Source: Varroa destructor
Lineage: Eukaryota; Arthropoda; Arachnida; Mesostigmata; Varroidae
DNA: 64,000 nt
Direction: 5' to 3'
NCBI RefSeq assembly: GCF_002443255.2
Contig: NW_019211460.1
Span: forward strand, 35,721,498-35,785,497
How positions within the stretch are numbered: position 1 is the stretch's first letter; each line of letters starts with the position of its first letter. The notes beneath the pieces are model-generated. The model saw nothing but the letters and a program-made list of their open reading frames with translations, did not search any database and had not been told where the DNA came from. Below are positions 20,455 to 33,134 of the stretch, in pieces. The position numbers and the translations under genes were made by a program.

Positions 20455-23400
20455 GTGCAAGCTCATATGCGTTAGGCAGTAGAGAGAGAGAGGGGAGAGA
20501 GAGAGAGAGAGAGAGAGAGACCAGTCAAGGCAGACTGTGTAACCAATGAAATCCGAAATGCGCATGAACGCGGGACAAGAGGGACGCGGGGCCAGGACGC
20601 TGCAGGCTTATTTGAAATGCGACCTGCGCTAGCTGTAAGGTAAGAACATGTTCCGCACGGATTTGTGATACGATTTGACTTAGCTTACATTCAAGGATTG
20701 ATATTGATATTTGAAGTTTTGATATGAGAACACGCCATCAGCGTGTAATGTGTAACATTGAGGTCATGTTCAATATGAGGACGAGGGCACACACGTAGAC
20801 CGAAACGGGCAGACAACGAACATGTATTCACTCGCATGGCAACTTGACCAGCATAAAATTATATGACGAAATGTAATCCGTACATTTGGCCTAGCGATGA
20901 CTTCGTTTCCCGTCAGGACAAGGCACCGTTTAGGGTGAACGACAGATATGTAGTAAAGGATGCTGATAAACAATAAAAGAGCATGCATTAGTAAACACCA
21001 CACTTCGATGTCCGCGTAAATGATGCAGGGTTAAACTGGCCGCCTGCCGTTTTATGGAACCGAATTCAAACTGCACCTTGTTTAAACGAAAAACTGTTTG
21101 GGCATCAGTTGTTAATTCGCAATTCATTATACTGACAGGTACTCTACGATAGATCTCTCGTAAATCCCAAACTGAAAATGTTAATAAAAAAAATTGGATA
21201 TAACTATGTAAACGCAGCCTGCATTTACAGGTCATTTCGAACTTAACTTAACTGGAATAAAAAGAACGTCCATTCAAATATTAAAGACTACCTCAATGGT
21301 AGTAAATATATCCACCTTAGAGAAAAAATTTATAGATATTAAAGCACTAAGTTGCTTGGGCTGTTTCAGTATTACCACAGTATCCTGATCAAGAGATATT
21401 CTATTATTATTATGTAATGAATAGTATAAAGCATGCACTTTGATTAATGTAAGATGCAAATACTTAATGGGGTTGTTTCTCCTTGCCTGCTTAAATTTGT
21501 TAGCTTATCTCTTTTTGACTGCTTTACGGTGCAACGCACTGCCACCGGCCATCTCATCACGAAAATTACATAGAATTATCTTCGCGATATGGCTGAAGGA
21601 GGGATTACTGCAATTCTAACAGTTTTTCGTGGGTGGCTTCTCGGAAAAACAGCTCATCAGAAGAGAAAGCTCAGAGCTAGCGCTTCTTTCAACGGCTTAA
21701 TCCTCGATACAGAATGACGACGGATGGTAAATCTAGCTAGGCCAAGAAATAGGACGAAAAACTGAGCCAACTGATACGAGAAGATGGATTGCGTTTTTAA
21801 GTTCCAGCGCGGCAAGGAAATCGCTCGACAGGACGATGAGGCTATATACCGTATTGTCATCTTTAAACTGGACTTCGCACCCTGCAGGTTACCGTTAACT
21901 TAATATCAGTGCTGAAGTTGTTATCGGTATTGGCCAAAAATTGAAATGCAACTTAACACACTATCACTATAATCTTTCTTACTAGGTTCGGTGTTTCACT
22001 CTATCCAAGGTTTGTTCACTTTATCTACAATATAGTAAATGTAACTAAATGATTCAATACCATTGGTCATTTTAAAGGTCGTATTGCCACGCTATACCGG
22101 TACAGTATTGTCCGCCCGTACCTACTTTATAGGCTTGCACAGCATGTGTGTGTAAAATGCTAGGCATAATGCTATGTTTTTGTCCTTCTCTTTGCGTGTG
22201 CATGTGCTAATGTACGTGGGGCCTTACACGCTACATATGCATGAATACCATAAAGCACTTCCAACAGCAGAATCAGCAACGTGTTCAATCCCGCTTCAGC
22301 CAGCGGTCGTCAGCACTGGAGCAGCCGTCGCTGAATATAGAAGGCCGACGGCTTGCTGGATAAAGCCTGGTGTTTTGTTATTGTACAATGGCAAAAAAGC
22401 TTCCGCAAATTCCGGGCATGCTTCCAAGTAATACCGGAAGCCCAGCCCATTTTCAATTGGACCAGTATGAGGATGCCACTAACACCAAGGCCTCTTGTTT
22501 CTCACCGCTTTTTCGTTGCTATGTTTGTATCTTAGCGACTTCCCTGATATGGGTTAGAGTGAGGCATTATTCGGCCTCCAGTCTCATCCGCTTCAGCTGT
22601 CGTCGTCATCATCATCATAGTTTACGAGTGTTCTTTCGCAGTTCTTTTAACCGCTAGCGCCACGCACTAACAGACACTGATACAGGCCAACGTGAGATGT
22701 CTCTTTGGGCCTACACCCTCGCCATTCTGCTCGCAGACGGCTGTCGTTAACTAACGCTACCACCACTATTGCTAGTGTAGTTTCGTCTGCTGCTGGGATT
22801 AGGGTCACCATGTGGTGAAAACAAGTACGACCGTACTTAGAGTACTACCAAGCACAATGTATAAATAATATATATATACATACATACGGAAAGTGTACGC
22901 TTACTGTCATTTCAGCTCCTTTGTTTTAGCGATTCGTTATTATCAAAAATGGGTCGAAAATATCTGGCACGAACAAGACAAATCCAGCTGCTGTACGTTA
23001 TGCGAAAGCATGGCATTATTGCACGAGACATTCCCTGGTCATATGATCTCCCATTAGGGTATCCAGAATTGGCCCAAATCTGAACATCTTTCCAAAGGAT
23101 TTTTGAAATTAGAAGTTTACGCCGTTAAGCCCAGGATTGCCAAGGTCGTAAAGTAGAAAGTGTCTCGAGGGCAAGATTCTAGTACTGGCAGCAGCAACGG
23201 CATTAGCAGAAGCATGCGCTTTCTTCAATACCCAACCTTCAAGGTAATAGTTGCACACCTGGCAATGTCAAGCAGGTGCTGCTTAGTTTTTAAAGTACGT
23301 CGTAAGCCTAATATGCTTGTTGTGCATTCTGGTGTCACGAATGCAGTTTGTGTAGCGGCCTGCTACTGATTTATCTAGTCGTCTGCTAGCGTTGCCTTGT

Positions 23401-23630
23401 TGCATTCGAAATTACGTAGCTAAAATAGCTTAACTGACTACGCTGTTGAAGATGCAGAGATTCCACTATACACCAATTATGTCCGTTTGCCGCTCGCGAC
23501 AAACATAACGCGGGCGCGCACTAGTAGCGCCGGGACGATGTTTCCTCGACGCCGTATAGAGAGAGGATCCCTCATCCCGTCTGGGGCCCTTCACTGAGCG
23601 TTCGAATCGTAAACCCCAACAAGCCGAAGA
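20455..23630. other. Mostly AT-rich, no supported gene
   Basis: 20551-20640 has a 28-residue ATG frame ending just before a GTAAGA donor. 22174-22657 has three overlapping plus frames, including one starting MAKKLPQIPGMLPSNTG, without clear splice support. Confidence 0.35.
20480..20520. repeat. (GA)n microsatellite, one interruption
   Basis: About 20 GA units interrupted by ggg. It gives an artefactual Arg/Glu translation. Confidence 0.95.
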
Positions 23631-23675
23631 GGCCGAGCCTCCGCCCCCGCCCCCCTCTCGACTCACCTCAACCAG

Positions 23676-23939
23676 GAGACGCCGGTGTTTGCCTTGTTTC
23701 ACGAGCAGCAGTTGGCGTCTCCTGCAGTGACGCGCAGCGTATACGCGAATCCGCCTCCAAAGAATGCTTTTTGTCTGCCAGAATGCCACTACACGCACCA
23801 ACGCCGACATCATCTGCATCTTGAGATCATCAAAATGCGATCATCGTTTCATCAAGTGCGAGGCCCATTGCCGGGCGACGGGCAGCAGCAGCAACGGCGG
23901 GCTTTGGGCGATTTCTTCCCCTCTTGCCCAATGCCATAA
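23676..23939 (+). CDS. Possible terminal exon of 88 codons
   Basis: The acceptor ccccctctcgactcacctcaaccag is followed by 87 codons and a TAA. Content includes VYANPPPKNAFCLPECHYTH and a Gln-rich stretch from a CAG run. It overlaps the frame at 23764-24043, and only one of the two is likely real. GC-rich composition makes long open frames less significant here. Confidence 0.22.
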   Translation, partial: ETPVFALFHEQQLASPAVTRSVYANPPPKNAFCLPECHYTHQRRHHLHLEIIKMRSSFHQVRGPLPGDGQQQQRRALGDFFPSCPMP

Positions 23940-24043
23940 CGTCGCTGTAACCACCACCATCAAGCAGCAACGATCTTCGCGTGTATCGCTGCGAGCGAAT
24001 CACCTCGTCGACTGGAGGACCGCATTTCGCCGACATCTAGCCA
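23764..24043 (+). CDS. Possible Cys-rich start exon ending at a strong donor
   Basis: From ATG, 93 codons are open with C-ending codon preference (ATC, TGC, AAC, GCC). They include CQNATTRTNADIICILRSSK and a run of cysteines near residues 30-40. One base later a GTGAGT donor follows at 24044. It overlaps another plus frame (23676-23939) and a 118-codon minus-strand open frame. The donor and codon use favour this one. Product unknown. Confidence 0.28.
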
Positions 24044-24089
24044 GTGAGTACCCCCTTCGAAGCAAATCACGAAGAAGACTCCTATAGCT

Positions 24090-27000
24090 AGAAGTAGTCT
24101 CAACGACATTCCGACTCCTCCTATGTTCAGAAATGTATTCTATCACGTTGAGGGGCTTTGTTCTCGAGGCGGATGGAGAGGGCTGGATCTGGCCGCTCCC
24201 AGCTGTGTGTCATGACGGCTCCCATTTCAGTCAGTTGCAGCATTTAAGTCGAGCGGGGCGGAAGTAGTGAGGCACAAACGTAGAGAGAGAGAGAGAGAGA
24301 GAGCAATGTGGGGGATATGGAGGTAGAATATAGGAGAGCAAATTAGAGAGTAAATACGAGCAATTAACCAACTTTTAACGAACATTCGCACAGGTACCGC
24401 TTTCCATGTTAGCGACGCACGCGGCTTAGAGCCGGGTTAGCTTCTTCAGTTCATGGTGAGCACAGTCGCATCTTTGGAGACTACCTTTGATGGGAAGTTA
24501 GAAATATGCTCTATACTGTATTAGTGAATATTAATTTATACAATCAGAAGTAACTTACATTTGTTAGGCAAACAGCATGAAAACTTTTTAGTGATAAATA
24601 CGGTCGTAAATCTAACACTATTAAATAAAACAATCATGATCAGACCGTCTTCTCTCAGATTGCGGAATGCATTTCTCAGTATCGTATGAAAAATAGGGAA
24701 CACTAAGTTAGTTTTCACCTTAACGATAAGTTAGACATTGAATTTGATATATTGCAGATGGTTTTAAGATATTGCTTTATAGTGTATCAAAGTAGGGAAT
24801 AGATAAATGAGCCTCAGTTGAATACTAAAGAATCTGGACGAAAAAGTATAAATACGCAGGTAGATACCCGCGACTACGTGTGATAAGAAGGTATTGTTAA
24901 TTATGGTAAATGATATTTTTTCCCACAGATATTCGTTAGGTGCGGCGAACTATAATAGTTCATTGGAGGTTTGCACAGTTAGTGTTTTAAATCAGGATCC
25001 AAAATACTGTTACCATTATACCTAGCAGCGAACGACAAGTCAGAAATGTAGAATGGTTCTAGTTCTGCTAATTGACAGAAGGCTGGCTCAGGCAACCGAA
25101 AAGGATGACTAGGAGTTTATCACACATCTCGAAATCAGATGTTCTGACGTCTACCTTTTCGTCCTAGCCACCGAGAGTGGGCCGGTTGTGTCCGCAATGG
25201 TCGCTTAGGTGCCTTGCGAGAAAAAAAGGGACGCCACTGAACGGCCGGTGATGCTGCAGAAACGAAGAAGCTCACGCTGGCAAATGAAAGGACGCAAAAG
25301 CAAAGCGCCGATAGTAGCAGAAAAACAAGCCAACGATAAGGACGGCATCAGAAGTCAACTTCTGTTCGCAGACAGATGTAAAAGGCATCACCCTATTCTG
25401 CGCGGGCACCATGACATCGCTGGCGGCTAACAGGCATCCCAATCATCGGCAATGTACGTGCATACATACGTATATGGTACAACTAGACAAGCTTAATCGT
25501 CATGTGTTCTGCATACGCGCTAATGATCCACTAATGATTCTCATGTCTCTTCTATATATACGGTCATCTACTTCAAATATCTTACACAGAGAAAGCATTG
25601 GACCTTCCCAACGGAAGAAAACGGACATCCGGACTTGGGTGCGATACAGTGAGTGGGACATACGGAGCGAGAGAGCAGCGCATACAAACGAAATCGGTCG
25701 TTACTACTGCAGTGGACGATGGTGGCCTTGCCGTCAATGGTGCTGATATTTCTAGGTGTCATCAATAATTGATTTGGCGATTTTTGTTAAAGCTGATCCA
25801 GTTATAGTAACTTCTAGTTCGGCGATGGTAATCTCATTGCGGTTAGCAAGAACGAGAAAATGTAATTAGGTGCATTCAACCACAGTTGGTCCATTCAAGC
25901 TAAACTGATATAAGTTGCTGCAAGCTATATCATAATATATATGGGTATTTATTTTTATAAGTTAAAAAAATTCTATATATAGACATAGACCTATCTCGAT
26001 ATGATTAGAAATTTTCAGGCCAAGCATCTATGTAACACGTATTTTTAATTACCATATTTACTTAATGCGGGTTACATAATCGAAATCGTTTAGAATGTTG
26101 CTTACGTTCTTGCATGTTTTTTTTTTCGTCTGCTCAACAGGAAAGCAAGCAAACGGCGCACTGTTTACAGATGTTGTGTGTAAATCATCGTGTACGGACG
26201 AATGTCAATGGGAACAGTAGTTCGTTCCCAATTTGTTTTTTCCCAATTTTCTCACTTATTAAAAGTTAAATTTAACTTCTTAGCCAGATACTGATTCGCG
26301 TACTTGCCTTCAAGATAGTTTTCAGCGATTCCTTTACGTGAACGAATATATATGGCATTCACCTATGATTCGGCGTAAGACATTAGCGACCTGAACAGTT
26401 CGGGCATAAAACAGCTAAAAAACAGCAACTGCCAATACTATCGTGGCACGCAGCAGTAATGTGTAGGCTCTCAAGAGCTGTTGCCCGCTCCCTAATTCTT
26501 GCCTTGTTCCTGAACGGCCACTGTTAATTACTTCTCCGTCGTTATTGGGCAGCGCCTTCCTACCCGCTGCGTTTATCAAGGATGTCTTTTCTTATTCTCT
26601 GTAGTAATCTGACCTCTGTCCTCCTTTTTATTTTCCTCGCGTGTCTGTCTGCGTGCATGATCGCCCCGTGCTATCGTGGCAGAATAGTTAGCCAGTATTC
26701 GTTGTCTCTATATAGGCTCCAACTGAAGTAGCGGTTTTCGTAGACAGACGAAGAAAACGTGACTGCCGCTAGCCGCCCCTGTGCGCTGTGCGACACTTAA
26801 GAAACATTATTACATCGGGGCGCCACAAGGCGTAGCCATCCACCTTACATCAGAGTACGGAGCAGGGGTCAGAGGACGAGCGAGGAGCAGGCCAGATGGG
26901 CAGAGGCCGAACGAAGCCCCTTTCTGGGATTTTTGGGGCGCGGGCGTTTACTTCTCAGCGGGCCTTTTATTACCGCTAAACAGGCAACGTTTAACAGATA

Positions 27001-28250
27001 AGCTGATATAGTACGAATCGGAAAGTGCACAAAGCAGGTGTTTAGTCTCGTGTTTTCACGCATCCGCGTAAATTGGATGCCTATTGTACGGCAGCGGCAA
27101 CTATTGCACGTAACATAGATTAACGATTACGGTTGCTAGATTCGTTTTACTTACGCTTATATCGTTACTTTTCTATATATCTTGTCTAGATAAATACGCA
27201 TAAATGTGACAGGTGATATTGTAACAGTATTTATTATACAACTGCGATGGTGAGCGCCGGAGTGGTGCTGATTGGACCGTCTGCAGTCGTGCACTGTATC
27301 GCTTTATACTATGTAATAGTTACGCAAAGATAACCTCAATGTTAAAACAATGCCTGGACAGCATAAAAAGTAGGAAGCTGGCTATTCACCTTGTCGAATT
27401 TCAAGACCAGTGCTATTGTGGGGAATCTAAAGGTCCTCAACTGTTTAGGTAATTGTACACATCGTACCATGTGTGTTAGTATTAATCAACCATATAATTT
27501 GTAGATCCGTAACAGAAGTTCATTCTGATCATGACAGCCCTTTTCCATCGGTAGCGCTCTGAAAAGTAGCTTAGGGGGCACTTTGTACCCTTTGTTTGCT
27601 GTTAGGTCTATTCGTGGTTTAGTTGCACATCCGGCGGAACTCTCGTTCATACAAAGATTAGCTAAGCTTCTAAATGGCACCTCGGCTCAATCGTTCATTT
27701 AAGGTTAGGGTAGGTCCGCAAAGGTGGCTGTAGACCCAGTACTTGCGGTAGCGCGTGCACTGGCGTGGACCCTATTCAGATCAGACCAGAAGTTTAGTAT
27801 GCTAACGTTATACGACTCAACTCATCTCATATAATATTTTGTACCGCGTAGTCAACAAAAGATCAATCAGACATACAGCCAGCATTGACGACGTCTTCAA
27901 CAGCCATCCTTTGTTACACAAAGCACTAGTCGCGAAAGGCTCTGGACGGGGACTCTACATGTGCTGAAGTAAATTGAGAAGTCTCCAACTTCAAGCTGCA
28001 TGGTCTCAAGTTATATAGTTTTTAAAACATGAGATGGCGAAAAAAAGAACCGCCAGTGACATAATATTCTCATTTTTCTGGTAAAGTTTTTCGAGAGTGT
28101 AATAATTGAATCGGTTAGGCTGGGGTTCTGATTAGGGACGTTGATCGAACAATTACATGCATAGATTTATGTGTGGAGCCTCTTGGAGCTCAGTTGGCGT
28201 CAGTGGCTCCTCAGCGAATCGTGCACTGCTAATCTGCGAGGGAAAAGATA
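24090..28250. other. No supported gene
   Basis: GC-richer patches at 25.2-25.7 and 26.7-27.0 kb have frames of 65-111 codons with no good splice context. The rest is AT-rich. Confidence 0.4.
24282..24303. repeat. (AG)11 microsatellite
   Basis: Dinucleotide tandem. Confidence 0.95.
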
Positions 28251-28257
28251 CGAGAAG

Positions 28258-28500
28258 TCATCCGGGTTTATGCAACCACGATTTCATAACTAAAATGACG
28301 TACAAATGAACCAATTGAACTGCTGACCAGTGGACATACATGCGGAGTGATGTAACCGTGTTAGTCGCTGATCGGTAGCAATTCTTTAAGTGCTCATATG
28401 TCCTGCTATAGTTAAACGCAAAGCCAGCCCAGAAGGTCAGCAACTTTCTTGCTTGGAAACCGGGTCTCGTTAGACGTACGAATTGGTGTAAAACAGTATA
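28258..28500 (-). CDS. Possible terminal exon of 80 residues
   Basis: Minus strand: the acceptor gtccttcctagttttagcactaatttacag is followed by 80 codons in phase 0, starting YTVLHQFVRLTRPGFQARKL. A hydrophobic stretch near the end (VQLVHLYVILVMKSW) precedes TGA. The surroundings are AT-rich, so an 81-codon frame is moderately unusual. The upstream exon was not found and no family was recognised. Confidence 0.28.
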   Translation of the reverse strand, partial: YTVLHQFVRLTRPGFQARKLLTFWAGFAFNYSRTYEHLKNCYRSATNTVTSLRMYVHWSAVQLVHLYVILVMKSWLHKPG

Positions 28501-28509
28501 CTGTAAATT

Positions 28510-31500
28510 AGTGCTAAAACTAGGAAGGACGCGTAAACGCGACAATGAGAAGATGGACGGGTGAACGGGGCGACAAAACGAGTGCTAATTAAAGAAGGGC
28601 ACAGTATAGGTGCGAAACAACACCTATTACCGCTCAGTTGTTGCTTCTACTACAAAAAGCCATTTGTGAAACAAATTCAACTAAAAATTCCTTCAGTAGT
28701 AACCTTCTAGGCACTTAGCTGGACACGCATCCAAGCTCGGGACGTTGGCCCCAGTCCGCCATTTCATCTATTACGTAACGAGCTATATGTCCTAATTTAT
28801 ATATAGCTAGACTGTATAATTACATAGAATACGGTAAAGATATTGAACCGTTACCTGTTATTATCAAATTAGAAAAACACAGATGACTTCATAAGAAACA
28901 GGCACACAATTCGTAACTGTAATTATTTGTGTGGTTGGCTATACTGCAGCATTATTACATAATAAATACAGACCTTTATTTAGATAATTCTAACCGACTT
29001 CAAGAACAAAGCGGCTACGGCCGGTAACGATATTTTTGTCAGACCCACCCCAACCAACCAACAGTATCTATGAGTGTTAGTAGTACTACCTACTAATAGA
29101 ATGTAATTATCTATGACAATATTATAAGCATACATTTATTAGGACTGAGCTGCCATAGTTCCGGATAGTAGATGTAATACGCTAGCCGCAAACAATTATA
29201 CTGAATACTAGATTAATTAATACATTTAGATTCTATACATACGCGTTCGGTACGACGGATAAATACGTGCCTTGTACGTCGGGGCGTGCAAGCAAAAGGT
29301 GCATGGCATTTTGTTAGCAGTTCATGCTGCGGGTAGTTGACATGAGCGAGCAGAAATTCTCATTGAACTGTATACAACATGTTATAATAAAGATTCACCT
29401 ATAGAGTGCAGGCACCGTCCAACGTTTGAACGTAAAATGTTGGTAGTAATGGTAATATTACAGTCTGGCTGGCGAACACGCACTGCTACGTCCTGATGAA
29501 GGCGTGAACCGCAAGTTGCACCCTCCCTTTGCTGATACGATTATCAGATCATGCAGATAAAACAGGACTTCGAAGGAAGCGAACGCAAACGATATGGGAA
29601 CGAGAAAAAAAAATGTAGATTATGGTTATCCTGCTTTGAGTTGCCAAAACGAGTACCATTTTTCGGACTTTGACACTGTAGTTGGTATCAGGGCCTTTCA
29701 CCGAGTGCACAATTTGTCTATTGATGTTGAGTTTTTCTAAATTACATTGGAGATACGGGCCGAGTTATCACACCAGGTCATGATATTACGACTACGGTGT
29801 GTGGCACAGGGATCGAAGGGAGCAATTTATTGCCGAAGTCCAATATATGTTTACATTAAGGTTTCACCTGTGCTGCTCTTGATGTTTCTGCGTAGCTTTG
29901 CTATCACTGAAACTCAAATGAATTCAGGGAATTGAGCTATAAAAAAAGTTCGCAAATTTGGTTCAGCAGTCTCTAATATGATGAGCAGGTTAAAGTTCAA
30001 TGTTCGAAAAAGCCTTAGCTCCACGTAGTATCAGCTGATCTTGTCTCCTTTGCTGGGGTACAGAGCAAAGTTCTATTAGCAGGGGGCGCCCCTTGGAGCA
30101 GCATCACAATCCCCCTCCCTTGTCAATGTCTCGCCATTTTCTAGTGAAATCAAAGTTTCCGATTATTTACGATGAAGCAATTGAACAAAAGTTTCGGAAA
30201 TTTTTGTTTCTAAGTGATCTAAGATAAATGTTCAGCTGTACTTTGCCTGTTACGCGCATACCATGTTCTTATATGCGCCCTACATGAATTGGCTACGTCC
30301 GGCATCGTGGCCGAAAGCATACTTACCACCCCAAAAGCTTCTGGCGTCATGTATTACCGGGCTATAGAACCTCTTCGGTGACTTCCACAGAAACGCGTTA
30401 ATGTACAAATGCTGATAGCTACCTTACGGACATGCCAGATTTGTGCAAAAATATCAGGATGCAACGGCAGGAAGAATAACTCGGCCACATGAGTCAAAGT
30501 AGGCCACATCTACGACACCTTATTAAAGGCGAGAAAAATAGAGCGGGGCTACTAGACGGCTAATAGCCAAATCGGCTTGTCTTCAAACGCGTTTCGGCGT
30601 TGTGAGCTTCCAAGGCAGCGTTGTTGTTGTTGTTGTTGTTACTATAAGCTCAGTTGTGTATCCTATGTTTAGTACCTGCATTGGGCTTTCATGGTCTTGA
30701 GTTCACGCGATTTCAACGACAACAACTGGCTTAGCCGATTCCGTTGAGTTGTACGTATCGTACCAAACGGCGCAATCTCTACAAGACGGTTCCACTGCTG
30801 TGCCTCGCGCGGACACCATAATAGAAGCCTTGAGTGGACGCCGGAACTCTGCTGGCTTCTATATCAATGTTTTGAGAAATCGACGTTCTCATGTTTTGCC
30901 TTGATCGATACTTACGCATTGCGGCGTCCGCGAATACAGTATGTTTCATCAGCGACGGGCGGTGATTTCCGTTTGTCCGCTCCCAACTAGAGGAAACAGA
31001 GAGATGCCACCGGCTTTAGCTTGTGGATTAGACTCTATTGTGCCTTAGTGTACCTCACGTAGAGTGCCTTAGTTCTAAATGGATATAATGTTTAGGAGAA
31101 TAATGGGAATCATTTTCGAAAATTTATATAAATGGATATATGCAAGCCGTAATATGTTCCAGAGCTACCCTTTGTGGTCAAGCCAGCGTTTTCTACAAGA
31201 CTTCTAATATCTTCGAAACGGTCTTCAGCAGAATTTTCTATCTGATCATTTATGTGTTCTGTTGTATGGACATGACTGCTTGGCTGACTTTCCATAAACC
31301 TATTTGCTGTCAGGGCTTTTGCCTTTTGAACCTTTTGGAAATCAATAGTGGAGTGTTTATATGGAAATTAATTTTCTGTGTAAAGTAGAGCACTTAATAA
31401 TTATGGATACAAAATTTAAACACAATTGGACTGTGTTTAAGGATTTAGCGTGGGTAACCTGGCATTAGAGAAGGTTGATCAGTGCGTGTAACGGAGCGGT

Positions 31501-31830
31501 ACGTGATAATTAATCAGACCAGAAAACATCAAGACAAGCTCTATGACTATAGTAAACCAATACTCCTAATGGCTTCAATCGGGCCGATCAAAGCTAATGT
31601 TATCGTTTTCAGCCCGTTCAGACCAAGGCAATGGCGTGGCGCTGTCATATTCAGAAGTGATATAGCACGATTAGAAGTGCTTCGTGCTAATAAACAGCTA
31701 GGAAATGTAAATTTTAGTGCAAATTTTACTATGATCTTTAAGTAAGAAGGACAAGGAAAAGCTGAAATCCTTCGTGGCCAACTGGGAGTTGTCACTCAAA
31801 ATAAAAAAAAGAAATGGCTATAGATCTTAG
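28510..31830. other. AT-rich, no supported gene
   Basis: The longest frame (31482-31745, 87 codons, plus) starts at GTG and overlaps an 82-codon minus frame. Neither is convincing. Confidence 0.4.
30619..30640. repeat. (GTT)7 microsatellite
   Basis: Trinucleotide tandem. Confidence 0.95.
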
Positions 31831-31833
31831 ATC

Positions 31834-32039
31834 TTAGCAAAATACGACCGCGAGACAAGCAGAAGGCTTGATCTGGTTTCGCTCGATCGTCACTGAAATG
31901 CGACTACAAACGCCGCGTTCGCTACGGGATTGATGAATTTGCATTGGTCGAGTTGACCGTCCGGCATAATCACCCGGTCGGGACCTCTTCGTCTTTGAAG
32001 GGCTCTGGTAACTTGACGTACGGTTACAGCCAACGAAAA
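31834..32039 (-). CDS. Possible second exon of a secreted precursor
   Basis: Minus strand: 68 codons to TAA, in the phase needed by the 32.6-kb start exon. A dibasic cluster (SPSKTKRSRPG) is followed by a C-terminal part with GVCSRISVTIERNQIKPSAC. That would suit a processed secreted precursor with a small disulfide-bonded domain. The acceptor (gtgcgtaatctag) lacks a pyrimidine tract, which is a serious weakness. The link to 32.6 kb is inference from phase alone. Confidence 0.18.
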
Positions 32040-32631
32040 CTAGATTACGCACAACGTCATCTATCTTCTACTACACATTAATGATGCTTGATATGCGTAA
32101 GTATTCTTTAATGTTGCCCAAGCAATATGTCTGAATACAAAACTTGAGAGTGACTTTAAAGGTTGTACTCCAATGTATAATTCAACTAAATGATTAAATA
32201 ATCTTCGTAACAGAAGTTACGTTTGCTCGTAGTGCGTGCAGAATACACGTACTTGATTTTAAGTTGAGTGCGTAACAATGGCTGCACGAGCCCTGAAAAC
32301 TAGATTTGTGCAAAGGTCTTCTCTTGCTCTGTGCGTTTCTACCTTTTTTTATGCTTTTCGATTATGCTGAACTATCAAACTGCGCAAAGGATTCTTCAAA
32401 GCCAATGCCCTTGCTGCATATATGAGCATATGAGCCGTAGCATAGGACATTTGTGGTGCCCTCCATAAACCAAAAGAGCTGTCTTGTTTCTTCCATACGT
32501 ATACATAGACGTAGCAATGAAGAAACGAGAAATAGTCACCTCTCTTAGTTACAATATTGACTCCTTCAAGTTACACCCACTGCCATTTTCCAGCGTCATT
32601 CCAATCCGCCACTTAACGGAGCTAGTTTTAC

Positions 32632-32731
32632 CTTTTGCGAGAGTTATCTGCTTCAAACTCTTTCTTCGGTAGACCAGCTGCTGCTGTGGTGATGGCAGGG
32701 GTGACAGCAGCAGCAGCAGCAGCAGCAGCAT
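32632..32731 (-). CDS. Candidate start exon whose signal peptide is built by a CTG repeat
   Basis: Minus strand: ATG (G at -3) is followed by eight CTG codons, then SPLPSPQQQLVYRRKSLKQI, ending after one base at a GTAAAA donor. The ATG and leucine run form a convincing signal-peptide core. A strong acceptor (ctctgttcctggacattctctctgctgctgcag) about 220 bp upstream would supply a spliced 5' UTR. The candidate next exon is at 31834-32039. The Leu run could equally be a non-coding CAG/CTG microsatellite. Confidence 0.28.
32705..32730. repeat. (CAG)8 microsatellite
   Basis: Trinucleotide tandem. On the minus strand it encodes the leucine run of the 32.6-kb start-exon candidate. Confidence 0.95.
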
Positions 32732-32939
32732 AACCCTACAGGGCTTAGATTTACCCCGAACATGCTGTTCATTGTTTTTCACCGCTTTCCCATCGTTCGT
32801 TATGTCTTTTCTCGGATTTTTCGCTCGCAATCCGCAGTCCGTCCGCCCGATTAACGTCAAATTTCTGTCCTTGTGACTGTTTTCTAATAGGGAGGAGTGT
32901 TCGCTGGCGATAGCGGCTAGCTAAACAGGACTACAGAAA

Positions 32940-33134
32940 CTACGACCCCAAATTAATACAGCTGCAGCAGCAGAGAGAATGTCCAGGAACAGAGGCAGAG
33001 TTAGTGGTAGCTGTAGCGGCGAAAGCAACGGCAAAAAGGGTTTTTAGCTGTTCGTAGCCCTCTCTCTGCCAAGGCACTGTCCTTGAATGAGGCGTTGAAA
33101 AAGCAAGTCTGCCCACTGATAAGCGTGAGGACAT
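32940..33134 (-). CDS. Uncertain 64-codon frame or UTR
   Basis: An ATG-started minus-strand frame (MSSRLSVGRLAFSTP...) ends just past a strong acceptor-like pyrimidine tract and gctgctgcag. Because that tract looks like an intron end, the frame may be intronic and not translated. No family was recognised. Confidence 0.15.
   Translation of the reverse strand: MSSRLSVGRLAFSTPHSRTVPWQREGYEQLKTLFAVAFAATATTNSASVPGHSLCCCSCINLGS

Noticed and set aside
22949..23160. Frame starting MGRKYLARTRQIQLLYVM, resembling a Tc1-type helix-turn-helix start
   Set aside because: Only the first 30 or so residues are suggestive. No DDE motif or inverted repeats were found downstream. A blastx hit would reverse this.
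23815..23845. Sequence resembling the bantam microRNA (tgagatcatcaaaatgcgat)
   Set aside because: The match breaks after the first nine bases, and no complementary arm lies within hairpin distance.
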